Assembly (NCBI RefSeq): GCF_000058485.1
Contig: NC_008278.1
Location: 2,226,962-2,290,961 of the forward strand
Direction: 5' to 3'
From: Frankia alni ACN14a
Lineage (GTDB): Bacteria; Actinomycetota; Actinomycetes; Frankiales; Frankiaceae
Length of the DNA stretch: 64,000 nt
Numbering within the stretch: position 1 is the stretch's first letter; each line of letters opens with the position of its first letter. Below, piece by piece: positions 1 to 12,988 of the stretch. The position numbers were made by a program, and so were the translations under genes. Below the pieces are notes generated by a model that was not told where the DNA came from, ran no database searches, and was given only the letters and a program-made list of their open reading frames with translations.

Positions 1-1195
1 CGGCTGACGGCGCGAATCCGGGCAGCGCGTGGTAGACCCCGCGGCAGTACATCTCCCGGGCGCCGCCGAACGACCCGCCGGGCAGGGTGACCTGGACGCC
101 GGGCAGCGGGCGGTAGGTGTGGCTGCCCCGGGCCATGGCTCGGTCGGCGGCGTCGAGGGTGCCGGTGCGCAGGACGGCCGGGGCGTGGCGGACGATCGCG
201 GCGGCGAAGCGCACGGCCGTGGGGCCGCCTGCCACGGCGGCGACGGCGCGGACGTCGCCGATCAGCCGGCGAAGACGGTCGGGCCGGCGGACGGCCCGGG
301 CCACCGGGGCGGGGCGGCCGGCGGCGCGGCGGTCCGCGGCGGCCTGCTCGGCGATGCCGACCCCGAACGGTCGCGGCCGGTGGTCGAGGTCGCGCAGGGC
401 GGGTCCGATGTCGAAGGCCTTGTCCTCGGCGAGGCGGGCGATCTGCTCGGCCCGCAGCCGCGGCGCGCCGACGCGGCGTTCGTAGGCGCGGGCGGCGGCG
501 AGGACCGGGCGGGCCGGCACCGGCACGCAGTACACCCGGCGGCCCTCGGCCGCCGCGGCCGCGGCGACGATCTGGCCCAGTGACAGCGCCCGCGGACCGG
601 CGACGTCGTAGCCGCGGCCGACCGCCGCGTCGGCGCTCAGCGCCCGCAGCACGGTCGCGGCCAGGTCGTCGACGTGCACCGGCTGGTGCAGCCGCCGGCC
701 GCCGCCGGGCAGCGGCAGAACGGGAACGCGGCGTACCAGCGCGAGCAGCCGGGCCATGTTGCGGTCGTCCGACCCGCCGTAGATCATCGTCGGGCGGATG
801 ATCGTCCACTCCAGCCCGCTGGTCTCGATCGTGTGCTCGGCCGCGATCCGCACGCGCTTCGACGGCGGGTCGAGCGCGGTGAAGATCCCGGTGGTGGACA
901 GGAACACCGCGCGGCGGATGCCCGCCGCCCGGGTCGCGGACACGATCGCGTCGGCGTGGCCGAAGCCGAGGGAGGCGAGGTTGAGCAGGACGGCACAGTC
1001 CGCCGCGGTGAACGCCGCGCTCAGCCCCGCCGGATCGTCGAGGTCGCCGGCGACGGCCGCCGCTCCCTGCCGGCGCAGCGCCGCCGCGGCCGTGGCGCTG
1101 CGGGCCAGCCCGACGACCTCGTGACCCTGCGCGAGCGCGCGTGGCACCACCCGGCTGCCCAGGAAGCCCGTCGCGCCGGTGACGAGAATCCTCAT
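1..1195 (-). CDS. NAD-dependent epimerase/dehydratase with probable C-terminal FkbM-type methyltransferase (partial)
   Basis: The gene runs off the left edge; 398 codons are visible. Residues 1 to about 290 are an extended short-chain dehydrogenase (atypical epimerase) with the nucleotide motif GATGFLG at residues 7-13 and a conserved STTGIF strand, so a nucleotide-sugar or related substrate is likely. After a basic linker, a second segment begins (VTLPGG..., then REMYCRGVY). This resembles the lead-in of FkbM-family SAM methyltransferases, but the methyltransferase core lies outside the window, so the fusion is inferred. The ATG overlaps the stop of the upstream glycosyltransferase gene (ATGA), so it is the distal gene of the minus-strand polysaccharide operon. 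The start is set by that overlap. Confidence 0.75.
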   Translation of the reverse strand, partial: MRILVTGATGFLGSRVVPRALAQGHEVVGLARSATAAAALRRQGAAAVAGDLDDPAGLSAAFTAADCAVLLNLASLGFGHADAIVSATRAAGIRRAVFLSTTGIFTALDPPSKRVRIAAEHTIETSGLEWTIIRPTMIYGGSDDRNMARLLALVRRVPVLPLPGGGRRLHQPVHVDDLAATVLRALSADAAVGRGYDVAGPRALSLGQIVAAAAAAEGRRVYCVPVPARPVLAAARAYERRVGAPRLRAEQIARLAEDKAFDIGPALRDLDHRPRPFGVGIAEQAAADRRAAGRPAPVARAVRRPDRLRRLIGDVRAVAAVAGGPTAVRFAAAIVRHAPAVLRTGTLDAADRAMARGSHTYRPLPGVQVTLPGGSFGGAREMYCRGVYHALPGFAPSA

Positions 1196-2637
1196 GCCAA
1201 CGCCTCCGGTCCGGGTGCCGTCGCCGGCCGCGGCCCGGTGGGGGCCCGGTGCGGGGCGGGCGCCGCGGCCCGCTGCGCCGGGACCGGCGCGTCCGGTGCG
1301 TCTGGTGCGTCCGGTGCACCGGTGCTCCGCCCGGCGCCGCCGGGGCGGGCCGGTTCGTCGGGGTCGAACAGCAGTTGGCGGTACTGCCGGGCGAGGGCGT
1401 CGCGGTCGAAGTGCCGCTCGACGTGCGCCCGGCCGGCGCGCCCCATCCGGGCCCGGCGGTCTGGGTCCGCGGCCAGCTGCGCGACGGCGGTGGCCAGCGC
1501 CGCGGGATCTTCCGGGGGGACGACGACCTGCCCGGCGGCGGTGAGGATCCGAGCGGCCTCGCCGCGCACCGCGCCGATCACCGGCCGACCGGCGGCGAGA
1601 AGCTCGAACATCTTCGACGGGATGAACACGTCGAACATCGGCACGTTCCGCAGCGGCACCACGCAGAGGTCGGCGGCCGCGACGACTCCCGGCACCTGCT
1701 CGCGGGGCACGCTGTCGTGCAGCACCGTGTTCGCCAGTCCCAGGTCGCGGACGTGCTCGGCGAGCCGGCGTCTGTCGGCGCCCTCCCCGACGAAGGCGAA
1801 CCGGATCCGCGTCTCGCCGGGTTGGGCGTGGCCGGGTCTGGCGTCCTCGAGCCTGGTGTCCTCGAGCCGGGCGGCGGCGTCGGCGACCGAGGTCAGGCCG
1901 TGCGAGATGCCGTGGGCGCCGATGTAGAGCACGAGCGTTTCCGGGCCCGGCGCGCCCAGCCGCGCGCGCAGGCCGGCCGGGGCGACGGTGTCGGGGTGGA
2001 ACCGGTCGAGGTCGACGCCGTTGCGCACGACGTGCACCTTGTCCGCCGGGATGCCGCGGCGGACGATGTCGTCGCGGAAGCCCTCGGTGACCGTGACCAC
2101 GGCGTCGGCGGCGCGATAGGCGGCCAGTTCGAGGCGTTCGAGCAGGCCGAGGACGCGCGGGTCGGTGATGACGCCGAGCTGTTCGAAGATGGCGGGCCAC
2201 AGGTCGCGCACCTCCACGACCAGCCGGGCCCGCCGCAGCCGGGCGAGCAGCCACGCCGAACCCAGCGGGAAGAAGGTCGGCGAGGACACCACGACCACGT
2301 CGCACGGGCCGGTCCGCCGGCCGCCCAGCAGGACGCTCGAGACCATGAACGACAGGTGGGACAGCGTCTTGCGGACCACGCCCTCGTTGGGGGTGGCGTA
2401 CAGCCGGGTCCGCACGACGCGGTAGCCGTCGACCCGCTCGGTGCGCAGCCAGGCACCGCGGTACTCGGGTGGGATCACCCCGGTGGGATGGTTCGGCATC
2501 CCGGTGAGCACGGTGACGTCGAGGCCGTCGGCCGCCCACGCTCGGGCCGTCTCCGACAGCCGCGCTTGCGGCGCGCCGATCTCCGGAGGGAAGTAGTGCG
2601 TCACCACCAGGACGCGGCGACCGGGCAGGGTGGACAC
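1192..2637 (-). CDS. WbuB-like family 4 glycosyltransferase
   Basis: A GT-B glycosyltransferase of 481 residues. The N-terminal domain opens with VLVVTHYFPPEIGAPQ, typical of WbuB/WbpY-like proteins that add an amino-deoxy sugar to a lipid-linked precursor. The C-terminal GT4 domain has the sugar-nucleotide motif around PSKMFELLAAGRPVIG near residue 345. A low-complexity Ala/Pro tail (about 430-481) follows the catalytic part. The GTG start has a GGAGG about 9 bases upstream. It lies downstream of the epimerase ending at 2702 and overlaps the next gene by four bases. The exact donor and acceptor cannot be read from sequence. It probably acts at the cytoplasmic membrane face early in repeat-unit assembly. 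Confidence 0.85.
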   Translation of the reverse strand: MSTLPGRRVLVVTHYFPPEIGAPQARLSETARAWAADGLDVTVLTGMPNHPTGVIPPEYRGAWLRTERVDGYRVVRTRLYATPNEGVVRKTLSHLSFMVSSVLLGGRRTGPCDVVVVSSPTFFPLGSAWLLARLRRARLVVEVRDLWPAIFEQLGVITDPRVLGLLERLELAAYRAADAVVTVTEGFRDDIVRRGIPADKVHVVRNGVDLDRFHPDTVAPAGLRARLGAPGPETLVLYIGAHGISHGLTSVADAAARLEDTRLEDARPGHAQPGETRIRFAFVGEGADRRRLAEHVRDLGLANTVLHDSVPREQVPGVVAAADLCVVPLRNVPMFDVFIPSKMFELLAAGRPVIGAVRGEAARILTAAGQVVVPPEDPAALATAVAQLAADPDRRARMGRAGRAHVERHFDRDALARQYRQLLFDPDEPARPGGAGRSTGAPDAPDAPDAPVPAQRAAAPAPHRAPTGPRPATAPGPEALA

Positions 2638-2673
2638 GGAGTACGACCTCCAGCCGTCGACGACCTATCGCTA

Positions 2674-2692
2674 AAAGTAGCGTAGTACTCAC
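2674..2692. promoter_or_regulatory. Candidate regulatory dyad upstream of the 2637 glycosyltransferase
   Basis: An unusually AT-rich patch between two minus-strand genes contains AAAGTAGC, four variable bases, then TACTCAC, with AGTA-N6-TACT as its symmetric core. Nearly the same element lies at 11375-11393 before the secreted-protein gene. This suggests a shared regulator binding site or promoter; no protein can be named. Confidence 0.35.
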
Positions 2693-2701
2693 TTGGAGTG
2701 A

Positions 2702-3649
2702 TTATCGGTAGTGTGACCGTCCGCGTGTCGCGGCGACCTCGTCCCAGGCGGGCTGCCCGAGCGGCAGCCGGAAGCCCCGCGCGTCGAGCCAGCCCCGCTC
2801 CTGCCCCTGGCCGAACAGCAGCAGCTCCGCCCGGCGGCACGCGGCGCTCAGCGGCGGCAGCCACTGCCCGGTCGGCTCGGCGGCGCGCAGCAGCCCCCGG
2901 ACCGCTCGCGCCGGCAGCGGGTGCAGCGGCCGGCCCGGCGCGAACGTCTCGTAGAGGCTGCGCACGGTGTGCCCCTCGTAGGGGTGGGACACCACCAGGG
3001 GTGCGCCGTCCGCCGCCAGGATCGCGGCGACCGCCGCGCCGACGTTGCCGATCAGTGCAACTGGCACGGGCTGACCGCCGTCTCCGCACGTCACCAGGGG
3101 CCAGCGCCGGCAGAACGCGGCGAAGGCGGTCGTCATCCGCCGTCCCGAGCCGTGCACGGAGGGGGGTCGGTAGAGGGTCACCGCGACGCGGCCGGCGGCC
3201 GCCGCGTCGCGCAGGAGCTGCTCGCCGAGGGTCTTCGACCGGGCATAGGGGTTCACGGGCGCGTAGCGGAGACTTTCGTCGAGCCGGTCGACCCGGCCCT
3301 GCACCGCCGCGGTGCTGACGTGGACGAGCCGGGGCACCCCCGCCCGCTCGCAGGCGTCCGCGAGCAGCCGGGGCCACGCGGCGTTGCCCCCGACGAGCTC
3401 GGGTGACAGGCGCGCCGCCGACACCGCCACCCCCGCGGCGTTGACGACCGCCCCGACACCGTCGAGCTCGGCGGCGAGCCCTGGCAGATGGGGCCGGTAC
3501 GCGCGCTCGGGGACCCCGGTCAGGGCCTCGCCGTCGACCGCCAGCCGGCGCGCCGGACGGGGCAGCACCTCATGGCCGGCGGCGGCGAGCGCCGCCGCGC
3601 ACGCGGCGCCGATGAAGCCGGTGGCGCCGAACAGGGCGACCCTCGTCAT
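2702..3649 (-). CDS. NAD-dependent sugar epimerase/reductase
   Basis: A 315-residue extended SDR protein. Residues 1-20 carry the Rossmann motif GATGFIG. The catalytic Y-x3-K appears as YARSK near residue 138, preceded by a VHVSTAAVQG strand that supplies the Ser/Thr. Length and motifs suit a nucleotide-sugar 4-epimerase or 4-keto reductase. The start codon overlaps the stop of the WecA-like gene (ATGA), so the two are translationally coupled. Next to a polyprenyl-phosphate sugar transferase, it may modify the sugar that primes the repeat unit, as seen in O-antigen clusters; this is inferred from context. Confidence 0.8.
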   Translation of the reverse strand: MTRVALFGATGFIGAACAAALAAAGHEVLPRPARRLAVDGEALTGVPERAYRPHLPGLAAELDGVGAVVNAAGVAVSAARLSPELVGGNAAWPRLLADACERAGVPRLVHVSTAAVQGRVDRLDESLRYAPVNPYARSKTLGEQLLRDAAAAGRVAVTLYRPPSVHGSGRRMTTAFAAFCRRWPLVTCGDGGQPVPVALIGNVGAAVAAILAADGAPLVVSHPYEGHTVRSLYETFAPGRPLHPLPARAVRGLLRAAEPTGQWLPPLSAACRRAELLLFGQGQERGWLDARGFRLPLGQPAWDEVAATRGRSHYR

Positions 3650-4776
3650 CGGGTCGTCCCCGGCGCCGCCCGACGGCCCGGCTCGTCGTCGGTCCGCCGC
3701 TGGGTCGGCAGCCGGGCGGGCTGGCGAGGCGGTGGCGTGGCGGGGCGAGTCGGGCGCGGGCGGGCCGCGGTACGGCCGCGCCGTGCCGCCCACCGAGGCG
3801 CGCGGAGGTAGGCCAGCAGCACCAGTCCCGCGGCGCCGTCCGCGGCGAGCCGACCGGGCAGGGGGCCGAAGGCGGCCAGCGACAGCACGACGAGCACCGC
3901 CGTCGTGGCGCCGACGAGGCCGGTGACCCGCACGTGCGACCAGCCGGCGATGGTCAGCCGCTGGTAGGCGTGCGAGCGGTGCGGGGAGTACCACTGCTCC
4001 CCGGCTCGGATCCGTCGCGCCAGCGTGGCGGTGGTGTCCGCCAGATAGAGCGCGCACGGGGCAAGCGCCGACTCCGGCGGGACGCCGGCCAGCACCGCCT
4101 GCACGGCGAGCACGGCGAGCACGGCCCCCAGCGCGTAGCTGCCGACGTCGCCGAGGAAGACCCGGGCCCGGGGGAAGTTGAACGGCAGGAAGCCGAGCGC
4201 CGAGGCGGCGACGAGGATCCCGCCGGCGGTCAGCGTGGGCAGGTCCCGCGCGGCGCCGAGGGCCGCGAAGGCCCCGCCCGCCAGCGCCGCCGTGACCGCG
4301 GAGATGCCGTTGATCCCGTCCATGAAGTTGAAGACGTTGACGAAGCCGGTGATCCAGACGGGCGCCGCGACGGTCACCAGCAGGACCAGGAGCAGGCCCG
4401 GTGCCGCGTCCCCGAGCACGGCGCCGAGCACCGCCATCGCCGCGACGACGAACGACGTGGCGGTGTGCAGGGCGAGCCGCCGCATCGCGGTGACCCCGCC
4501 GATGTCCTCGGCCAGCCCGATCAGCCCGAACAGGGCCGCAGCCGCGGTCAGCGGCAGCAGGTCGGGGGAGTCGGCGCCGCCCTGGGTGAGGACCAGGACG
4601 AGGACGCCCGCGAAGAGGCCGAGCACCACGGCGATGCCGCCGCCGCGGGGGGTCGGTGCCTGGTGCGAGGAGCGCGCCGTGACCTCGTCGATGGCGGCCA
4701 GGCGCCGCATGCAGACGAGGACGATCGGGGTCGCCGCCAGGGTGACGATGCACGCGGCGGCCGGCGCTCCCAGCAT
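3646..4776 (-). CDS. WecA/MraY-family polyprenyl-phosphate HexNAc-1-phosphate transferase
   Basis: An integral membrane enzyme of 376 residues with about ten hydrophobic segments. It should attach an N-acetylhexosamine 1-phosphate to undecaprenyl phosphate and so start the lipid-linked repeat unit. Family signatures are the cytoplasmic SHQAPTPRGGG loop after the first helix, the FNFMDGING Asp motif near residue 150, and the late His-rich loop SPHRSHAYQRL. The start at 4776 is chosen over upstream ATGs because GGAGGA lies about 7 bases before it and the protein then begins directly with the first membrane helix. The C-terminus is a basic, Pro/Arg-rich tail. It is the first gene of the minus-strand arm and diverges from the gene at 4958. 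Confidence 0.88.
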   Translation of the reverse strand: MLGAPAAACIVTLAATPIVLVCMRRLAAIDEVTARSSHQAPTPRGGGIAVVLGLFAGVLVLVLTQGGADSPDLLPLTAAAALFGLIGLAEDIGGVTAMRRLALHTATSFVVAAMAVLGAVLGDAAPGLLLVLLVTVAAPVWITGFVNVFNFMDGINGISAVTAALAGGAFAALGAARDLPTLTAGGILVAASALGFLPFNFPRARVFLGDVGSYALGAVLAVLAVQAVLAGVPPESALAPCALYLADTTATLARRIRAGEQWYSPHRSHAYQRLTIAGWSHVRVTGLVGATTAVLVVLSLAAFGPLPGRLAADGAAGLVLLAYLRAPRWAARRGRTAARPRPTRPATPPPRQPARLPTQRRTDDEPGRRAAPGTTR

Positions 4777-4957
4777 GCCGTTCCTCCGGCTCTGACACGT
4801 CGGGTGGAGTACGAGCGGCGTACATCGCTTAATGTAATGCATCAACTACACTACGCAGCAGGATGCGGGGTGCGGGTGTCCCGCGCGGCCGCCCCCCGGC
4901 CGCCACCGGCCGGGAACCGGGCTCGCCGACGCTCACCGGAGGCCGGAGGTTCGCGCG
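4777..4957. promoter_or_regulatory. Divergent promoter region of the polysaccharide locus
   Basis: This 181-base gap separates the minus and plus arms. It contains an AT-rich stretch at about 4828-4852 that stands out from the surrounding GC-rich DNA and is the likely site of both promoters. I could not define -35/-10 boxes with confidence. Confidence 0.45.
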
Positions 4958-9884
<4,927 letters not shown>

Positions 9885-9939
9885 GGACACGATGAATCGG
9901 CTACGTCGCTCTATGTGATTAATAAGAAACACTCTGTTC

Positions 9940-11277
9940 ATGTCATCGAACAAGCTGGTGGTGGTCGGGCAGGGCTACGTCGGGCTCCCGGTGGCGATGC
10001 GGGCCGTCGCCATGGGCTGGCACGTCGTCGGGGTGGAGGTGGATCCCGACCGGGCCGCCCGGCTCGCGGCCGGGCGCTCCTACGTCGAGGACATCCCGGA
10101 CCCCGAGCTCGCCGCGGCCCTGCGCAGCGGCCGGTACGAGCCGACCGGAGACTACGCGCGGGCCGCCGGGTTCGACGTCGCGGTGATCACGGTGCCGACC
10201 CCGCTGCGCGAGGGCGCCCCCGACCTGTCCTACCTCGTCGACGCGGCCCGCAGCCTGGCGCCGCTGGTCACCGCGGGAGCGACGGTGATCCTGGAGTCGA
10301 CCACCTATCCCGGGACGACCGAGGAGCTGCTCGCCCCGCTGCTCGCCGAGGGTTCCGGCCTGCGGCCCGGGGCGGACTTCCACCTCGGCTACTCCCCGGA
10401 GCGCATCGACCCGGGCAACCGGACGTGGAACCTGGTCAACACGCCCAAGGTGGTCTCCGGCACGGGCCCGGCGTCGCTGGCCGCCGTCACCGCCTTCTAC
10501 GACAGCCTGATCGAGCGGACGGTCCCGGTCGCCTCGACCCGCACGGCCGAGCTGACCAAGCTGCTGGAGAACACCTTCCGCCACGTCAACATCGCGCTGG
10601 TGAACGAGCTGGCGATGTTCGCCCACGAGCTCGGCGTCGACGTCTGGGAGGCCATCGACGCCGCGTCGACGAAGCCGTTCGGCTACCTGCGCTTCACCCC
10701 CGGTCCCGGCGTCGGCGGCCACTGTCTGCCCATCGACCCGTCCTACCTGTCGTGGCGGGTGCGCCACAGCCTGGGGCGCAGCTTCCGGTTCGTCGAACTG
10801 GCCAACGACGTCAACGACCACATGCCCGACCACGTCGTACGCCGGGTGACCGAGATGCTCAACGCCCGGCACCTGCCCGTCGCGGGCAGCCGCATCCTGC
10901 TGCTGGGGCTGGCGTACAAGCGCAACACCGGCGACGCCCGCGAGGCACCGGCGACCCGCGTCGCCGGCCTGCTGGCCGATCTCGGCGCCGAGGTGCGCGC
11001 GGCGGACCCGCACGTCGATCCGGCCCGGCTGCCGGCCCGGGTGACCCTCGTCGAGGCGGGCGCGGCGGAGCTCGCGGCGGCGGACCTCGTCGTCGTGCTC
11101 GTCGACCACGACGCCTTCGACCGCGACACGGTGGCCCGCCACGCCCGGCTCGTGCTCGACACCCGCCGCTGGCTGCCCGGCCCTCTCGACGTCCGGCGAT
11201 CGGGCCCCGCCGCCGTGCCGATACCCGCCCAGGCGACCAGACACGATGACGCCGGACTCGCCGTGGAGTCTCTCTGA
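9940..11277 (+). CDS. wecC: UDP-N-acetylmannosamine / UDP-glucose-type dehydrogenase
   Basis: A 445-residue NAD-dependent nucleotide-sugar dehydrogenase. It starts with the Rossmann motif VVVGQGYVGLPVA, and the central domain holds ELTKLLENTFRHVNIAL. The catalytic cysteine lies in GVGGHCLPID at about residue 262, followed by the C-terminal UDP-binding domain (LGLAYKRNTGDAREAPA). These features fit the WecC/WbpA group. Placement right after a 2-epimerase favours UDP-ManNAc as substrate, but UDP-glucose cannot be excluded. There is no obvious Shine-Dalgarno before the ATG; the 55 bases upstream are AT-rich and may include a promoter, so this gene may not depend only on read-through. Confidence 0.85.
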   Translation: MSSNKLVVVGQGYVGLPVAMRAVAMGWHVVGVEVDPDRAARLAAGRSYVEDIPDPELAAALRSGRYEPTGDYARAAGFDVAVITVPTPLREGAPDLSYLVDAARSLAPLVTAGATVILESTTYPGTTEELLAPLLAEGSGLRPGADFHLGYSPERIDPGNRTWNLVNTPKVVSGTGPASLAAVTAFYDSLIERTVPVASTRTAELTKLLENTFRHVNIALVNELAMFAHELGVDVWEAIDAASTKPFGYLRFTPGPGVGGHCLPIDPSYLSWRVRHSLGRSFRFVELANDVNDHMPDHVVRRVTEMLNARHLPVAGSRILLLGLAYKRNTGDAREAPATRVAGLLADLGAEVRAADPHVDPARLPARVTLVEAGAAELAAADLVVVLVDHDAFDRDTVARHARLVLDTRRWLPGPLDVRRSGPAAVPIPAQATRHDDAGLAVESL

Positions 11278-11374
11278 CCCGCCCGTACGGCGACACGCCC
11301 GAAACTCACTGAACGAAGCTAACTATTTACAGCCAGGCGTTGAATCGGGCCTCCTCTTCCTAGGGTGATCTCTG

Positions 11375-11393
11375 AAAGTAGCAATCTACTTAC
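11375..11393 (+). promoter_or_regulatory. Candidate regulatory dyad upstream of the secreted-protein gene
   Basis: AAAGTAGC, CAAT-like spacer, TACTTAC: a six-base inverted repeat (AAGTAG/CTACTT) just before the GGAGGA ribosome site. It matches the element at 2674-2692 at 14 of 19 positions, including the AGTA-N6-TACT geometry. It could be an operator or an mRNA 5' hairpin. Confidence 0.4.
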
Positions 11394-11409
11394 GGAATGG
11401 AGGAATTTG

Positions 11410-12783
11410 ATGCGAAGTTCGTTCCGCGTGGCACACCGGGTGGGACTGCGCCGGCTCACCGCCGGCGTCGTGTCCGGTGGCGTCCTCGCGGCCACCATGG
11501 TCGGTGTGGGGGTGAGTCCGGCCTCGGCCGTCGCCAACCCCTTGGCCTACGAGCAGTACGCCTATGGGACATCGGTCGCGCTGGGCGGCACGGTGACGTC
11601 GGGGCCGACGTTCCCGGCCGGGATCTCCTGCACGACCCTGCCGAACCAGGGGAGCAGCGCCGGGGGAGTCGTCAACATCCCCGGCGTGATCACGGCGGCC
11701 GCGGTGTTCCAGTCCGCGACCACCGCCGAGGCGGGTCCGAACAACAACCAGGTCGCGGTCACCCGTAGCACGGTGGCCAACGCGAGCATCCTGGGCGGGG
11801 TGGTCGGGCTCAGCGGCCTCGCCGTCACCTCGACCGCGGTCAACACCGGGACCGTCATCGCGAGCGCCGGCGCGGTCTCGCTGGGGAGCCTGACCGTGCG
11901 CGGTCTGCCGATCCCGCTGGGCGCCATCGGTCCGAACACGGTGATCGCGATCCCGGACATCGGCACGATCACGCTCAACCAGCAGACCGTCGCGGCGAAC
12001 GGGATCCGCACCATCGGGGCGCGGGTGCAGATCCTCGCGGGGCCGAACGCCGGCCTGGACATCGCGCTGGGCTACACCCAGTCGCGTTTCCTGCCGAAGC
12101 CGCCGGTGTTCGTGACCGGGGTGGCGTACTCGAACCTGATCGCGGCGGGTCCGCTGTCGGTGAGTCCGCTCATCGCGCAGAGCGCTCCCTGCAACGGTGG
12201 ATCCACCACGGCGAACCTGGCCGGCATCAACCTGCCGGGCATCCTCAACACCGGGGTGATCACCGCGTCGGGGGCGGCGGTCCTGGGTAATCCCACGCTG
12301 GCCGCCACGAAGATCACGTTGGCCAACATCAACATTCTGAGTGGGTTGATCACGGCCAGTTCGATCACCTCGCAGGCGAACGCCTCGAAGGGCAACGGCC
12401 AACCGGCCGTGATCGATGCCACCGGCACCCAGTTCGTCGGACTGTCGATCGCCGGGGTACCCATCCCGGCGAACGTGGCACCCAACACCTTCATCCCGCT
12501 GCCCGGCGTCGGGTACGTGGTGTTGAACCGCCAGATCCAGACCGCGAACGCGCTGGAGGTCCGGGCCGTCGAGGTGGTGATCCAGGTTGCGGGCGTGCTT
12601 CCGGTCGGGGCCGTGATCCGGCTCGGTGTCGCCTCGATCAACGCGTCCGACAACGGGGCGACCGCGCTGTCGGCGCCGATCAACGGGTACGACACCCTGG
12701 AGCTGTCCGCCCCGCACGCCGGCGACCTCTGCGGTGGCGTCGCGGACCCGGCGAAGTGCCTGGGGGTGAGTGACACGCTGTAA
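11410..12783 (+). CDS. Secreted protein with two homologous halves (choice-of-anchor-P-like)
   Basis: A 457-residue exported protein. Residues 1-40 are a signal peptide: basic start, hydrophobic core, cleavage after ASA. The mature part is rich in Ala, Val, Ile, Thr and Asn with few charged residues, suggesting a beta-rich extracellular protein. It contains an internal duplication: GLPIP..IGPNTVIAIP..G..TLN near residue 164 is echoed by GVPIP..APNTFIPLPG..VLN near 348. The opening AYGTSVALGG followed by a lone Cys resembles actinobacterial 'choice-of-anchor P' proteins, but I am not certain of that family. GGAGGA sits 6 bases before the ATG, and a strong terminator follows. It interrupts the sugar genes, so it may be a surface partner of the polymer. 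Confidence 0.7.
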   Translation: MRSSFRVAHRVGLRRLTAGVVSGGVLAATMVGVGVSPASAVANPLAYEQYAYGTSVALGGTVTSGPTFPAGISCTTLPNQGSSAGGVVNIPGVITAAAVFQSATTAEAGPNNNQVAVTRSTVANASILGGVVGLSGLAVTSTAVNTGTVIASAGAVSLGSLTVRGLPIPLGAIGPNTVIAIPDIGTITLNQQTVAANGIRTIGARVQILAGPNAGLDIALGYTQSRFLPKPPVFVTGVAYSNLIAAGPLSVSPLIAQSAPCNGGSTTANLAGINLPGILNTGVITASGAAVLGNPTLAATKITLANINILSGLITASSITSQANASKGNGQPAVIDATGTQFVGLSIAGVPIPANVAPNTFIPLPGVGYVVLNRQIQTANALEVRAVEVVIQVAGVLPVGAVIRLGVASINASDNGATALSAPINGYDTLELSAPHAGDLCGGVADPAKCLGVSDTL

Positions 12784-12823
12784 CCCGCGGGTGGGCCCGC
12801 GATCTGGGTGTACCTCGCGGGAG

Positions 12824-12859
12824 GCGGGCGGGTGGGGGCGCTTTGCCCCACCCGCCCGC
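12824..12859 (+). terminator. Strong GC hairpin terminator after the secreted-protein gene
   Basis: A perfect 14-bp stem (GCGGGCGGGTGGGG with its complement) closes an 8-base loop 41 bases after the stop codon. No U-tract follows, as is common in high-GC actinobacteria. It separates the first half of the plus arm from the glycosyltransferases. Confidence 0.75.
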
Positions 12860-12988
12860 TCGTGCGTCCGGCGCCGGATGTCGCGCCCTGCCGCCCGAAC
12901 TCTCCGTGAGTGCTGTATCTCTCTGTAGTCATGTCATGGCTGTAGGTTGAGCACGTCGTGGAGGGAGTACCGGCGAAGGGCGGGCGCC

